From Bacillus sp. JCM 19041 (GTDB taxonomy: Bacteria > Bacillota > Bacilli > Bacillales > Bacillaceae_D): 64,000 bases of DNA. This document shows positions 62,647-64,000 of this stretch, in pieces. The stretch's first letter is position 1; every line of letters starts with the position of its first letter. The stretch is from NCBI GenBank assembly GCA_001310375.1, contig BAXC01000001.1, positions 23,376 through 87,375 of the forward strand. Direction: 5' to 3'. The notes beneath the pieces were generated by a model, which was given only the letters and a program-made list of their open reading frames with translations, did not search any database and was not told where the DNA came from. The translations under genes were made by a program, and so were the position numbers.

Positions 62647-63646
62647 GTGGCCAATCAAAATCATATGAATGAGGGACAGAGTGGTAAGCAGGAAAAACAA
62701 TTAAAAGAGGTTCAGGAGATACAGCAATGGTTTGAACAGCATAAACAAACAGATCCATATCCGCTTTACCCATCTTACGGGAAAATAACGCGTTATGAGG
62801 ATATTAAATTAACAGGACCGGAACAACGGCAGTTAAAGCAACCAGGTAGAAGGTTGATGGTTCCAAAACCAATTATTGAAAATCCGCATTATCAGGGTAG
62901 CGGCAAATTAAAAGATAAAATAGCTATCGTAACCGGAGGAGATAGCGGTATAGGGGCAGCAACTGCTATTGCATTTGCGAAAGAGGGAGCGGATGTAGTT
63001 GTCAGCTATTTAGATGAACATGAGGATGCCAATAGAACCAAAAGAAGAATTGAGGAATTAGGTCGGAGTTGTGTGCTTATACCAGGGGATGTAAGTAAAA
63101 AAGAACAGAATGAGGAACTGGTGCAGCAAACTTTACGTACGTTTGGCAAAATTGATGTACTTGTTAATAACGTCGGAATTCAATTTCCACAAAAAACGAT
63201 TACGGATATAACTGACGAACAGTTTGACGAGACGTTTAAAGTGAATATCTATTCTCATTTTTATTTAACGCGTGCAGCTTTGCCCCATTTAAAAGTTGGT
63301 AGTTCGATTATCGGCACAGCATCGGTTGTAACGTACGTCGGAGAACCGCAGCTTGTCGATTATACGGCGACAAAGGGGGCGATCGTTGGCTGGACACGTG
63401 CGTTAGCTAAACAAATTGGTAATAAAGGTATACGTGTGAATGCGGTAGCTCCAGGAAAGATTTGGACACCGTTAATTCCAGCCAGTTTTGCTGCCGATGA
63501 TAATGCATTACCAGAAGATAATGTGTTTGGTAGAGTGGGTCAGCCATTTGAATTAGCACCTACTTATGTTTATTTAGCATCGGATGATTCAAGATATGTG
63601 ACTGGGCAAGTGTCCATGTGATGGAGGACAATCAACAAATTCTTAA
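62647..63646 (+). CDS. SDR-family oxidoreductase, general stress protein 39-like, frameshifted at its end
   Basis: About 333 residues if two bases are restored near 63612 and 63621, giving the usual TGQV-HV-GG ending and a stop at 63644-63646. An N-terminal extension rich in Gln/Lys (residues 1-85) precedes a Rossmann fold: [29 protein letters not shown], active-site Ser in TASVVTYVG and YTATKGA (Tyr-x-x-x-Lys). This long-extension SDR group includes B. subtilis YdaD (GSP39), made under general stress. Start GTG at 62647, 8 nt behind GGAGGGG. The substrate is unknown. Confidence 0.88.
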
Positions 63647-63651
63647 GAGGC

Positions 63652-63684
63652 TTAGATAGCTGCTGGACAGTTATCTAACTTTTT
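63652..63684 (+). terminator. Terminator of the SDR gene
   Basis: TTAGATAGCTG and CAGTTATCTAA pair (one G-U) around a 5-nt loop, followed by TTTTT. Confidence 0.8.
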
Positions 63685-64000
63685 ATTTAATAGAGAAAGT
63701 GTGAAAGAGAAGAAGCAGATAAATACAAATCAGGTTTAGTGTTAAATTATCATCAAGGAAAAGAAACGTTATCAATATAGTAGAAACAGTTATTAGAGCA
63801 GAGGATAAAAAAATATCTTTAATTTTTTAATAGGTATAGGTATGTACGTCCCGAAATAGAAAAGAAGTGAAAGTATTGATAAATAAAGGTTTGCTGATGA
63901 AATATATATATCTAGTAATAGTGAAATGGAGATGGAGAGAAATCTTTTATAAAAAAACCTTATATTATTTTCATAAAGTAGTTGACGATATTTTGTAGAG
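63685..64000. other. AT-rich 316-bp tail without a recognisable gene
   Basis: No frame with a ribosome site or a protein-like pattern. It may precede a gene beyond the window. Confidence 0.4.

Overview
This window is the replication-origin region of a low-GC, endospore-forming Bacillaceae chromosome. The order rlmH, yyzF, htrA, walJIHKR, tRNAs, purA, dnaC, rplI, gdpP, yybS, rpsR, ssb, rpsF, ychF, yyaC, spo0J, soj, noc, rsmG, mnmG, mnmE, jag, spoIIIJ, rnpA, rpmH, oriC, dnaA, dnaN, yaaA, recF, remB, gyrB, gyrA matches the Bacillus subtilis origin neighbourhood almost gene for gene. YyaC, Spo0J, Noc and SpoIIIJ point to a spore former. Very acidic exported proteins (WalH, WalI) and a secreted cyclodextrin glucanotransferase (CGTase) suggest, but do not prove, a relative of alkaliphilic bacilli. 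The replication start lies near 52.7-54.6 kb: most genes to the left read on the minus strand and all to the right on the plus strand, i.e. with the forks.

Layout. (1) 1-7.3 kb, accessory: a cut-off helD, an AraC-GNAT fusion regulator, a CPBP membrane protease, a MerR regulator, and two tandem cytosine-deaminase-like amidohydrolases with a divergent LysR regulator. (2) 8.1-11.7 kb: a three-gene TAXI-type TRAP uptake operon behind a consensus sigma-A promoter overlapped by a CcpA-like cre site. (3) 12.0-12.5 kb: an HXXEE membrane protein. (4) 13.1-22.2 kb: a starch/cyclodextrin locus. The secreted CGTase makes cyclodextrins and maltodextrins, the MdxE-MdxF-MdxG importer (its ATPase is not in the window) takes them up, a cytoplasmic cyclomaltodextrinase/neopullulanase hydrolyses them, and a LacI-family regulator probably acts at a perfect palindrome downstream of the mdxE promoter, which also carries a cre. 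(5) 22.4-62.1 kb: the conserved origin block with oriC, two parS sites, a PurR box, five tRNAs and a DnaA-box cluster near rlmH. (6) 62.2-64 kb: a Bacillaceae-type intergenic repeat and a stress-type short-chain dehydrogenase.

Quality warning. At least 26 genes, including essential ones (gyrA, gyrB, dnaC, walK, purA, ssb, rnpA, recF), are broken by single-base frameshifts. Nearly all are net one-base losses; the few net gains are in A or T runs. Adding or removing one base restores full-length family members every time, so I treat these as sequence errors and give each as one gene with the approximate position of the error.
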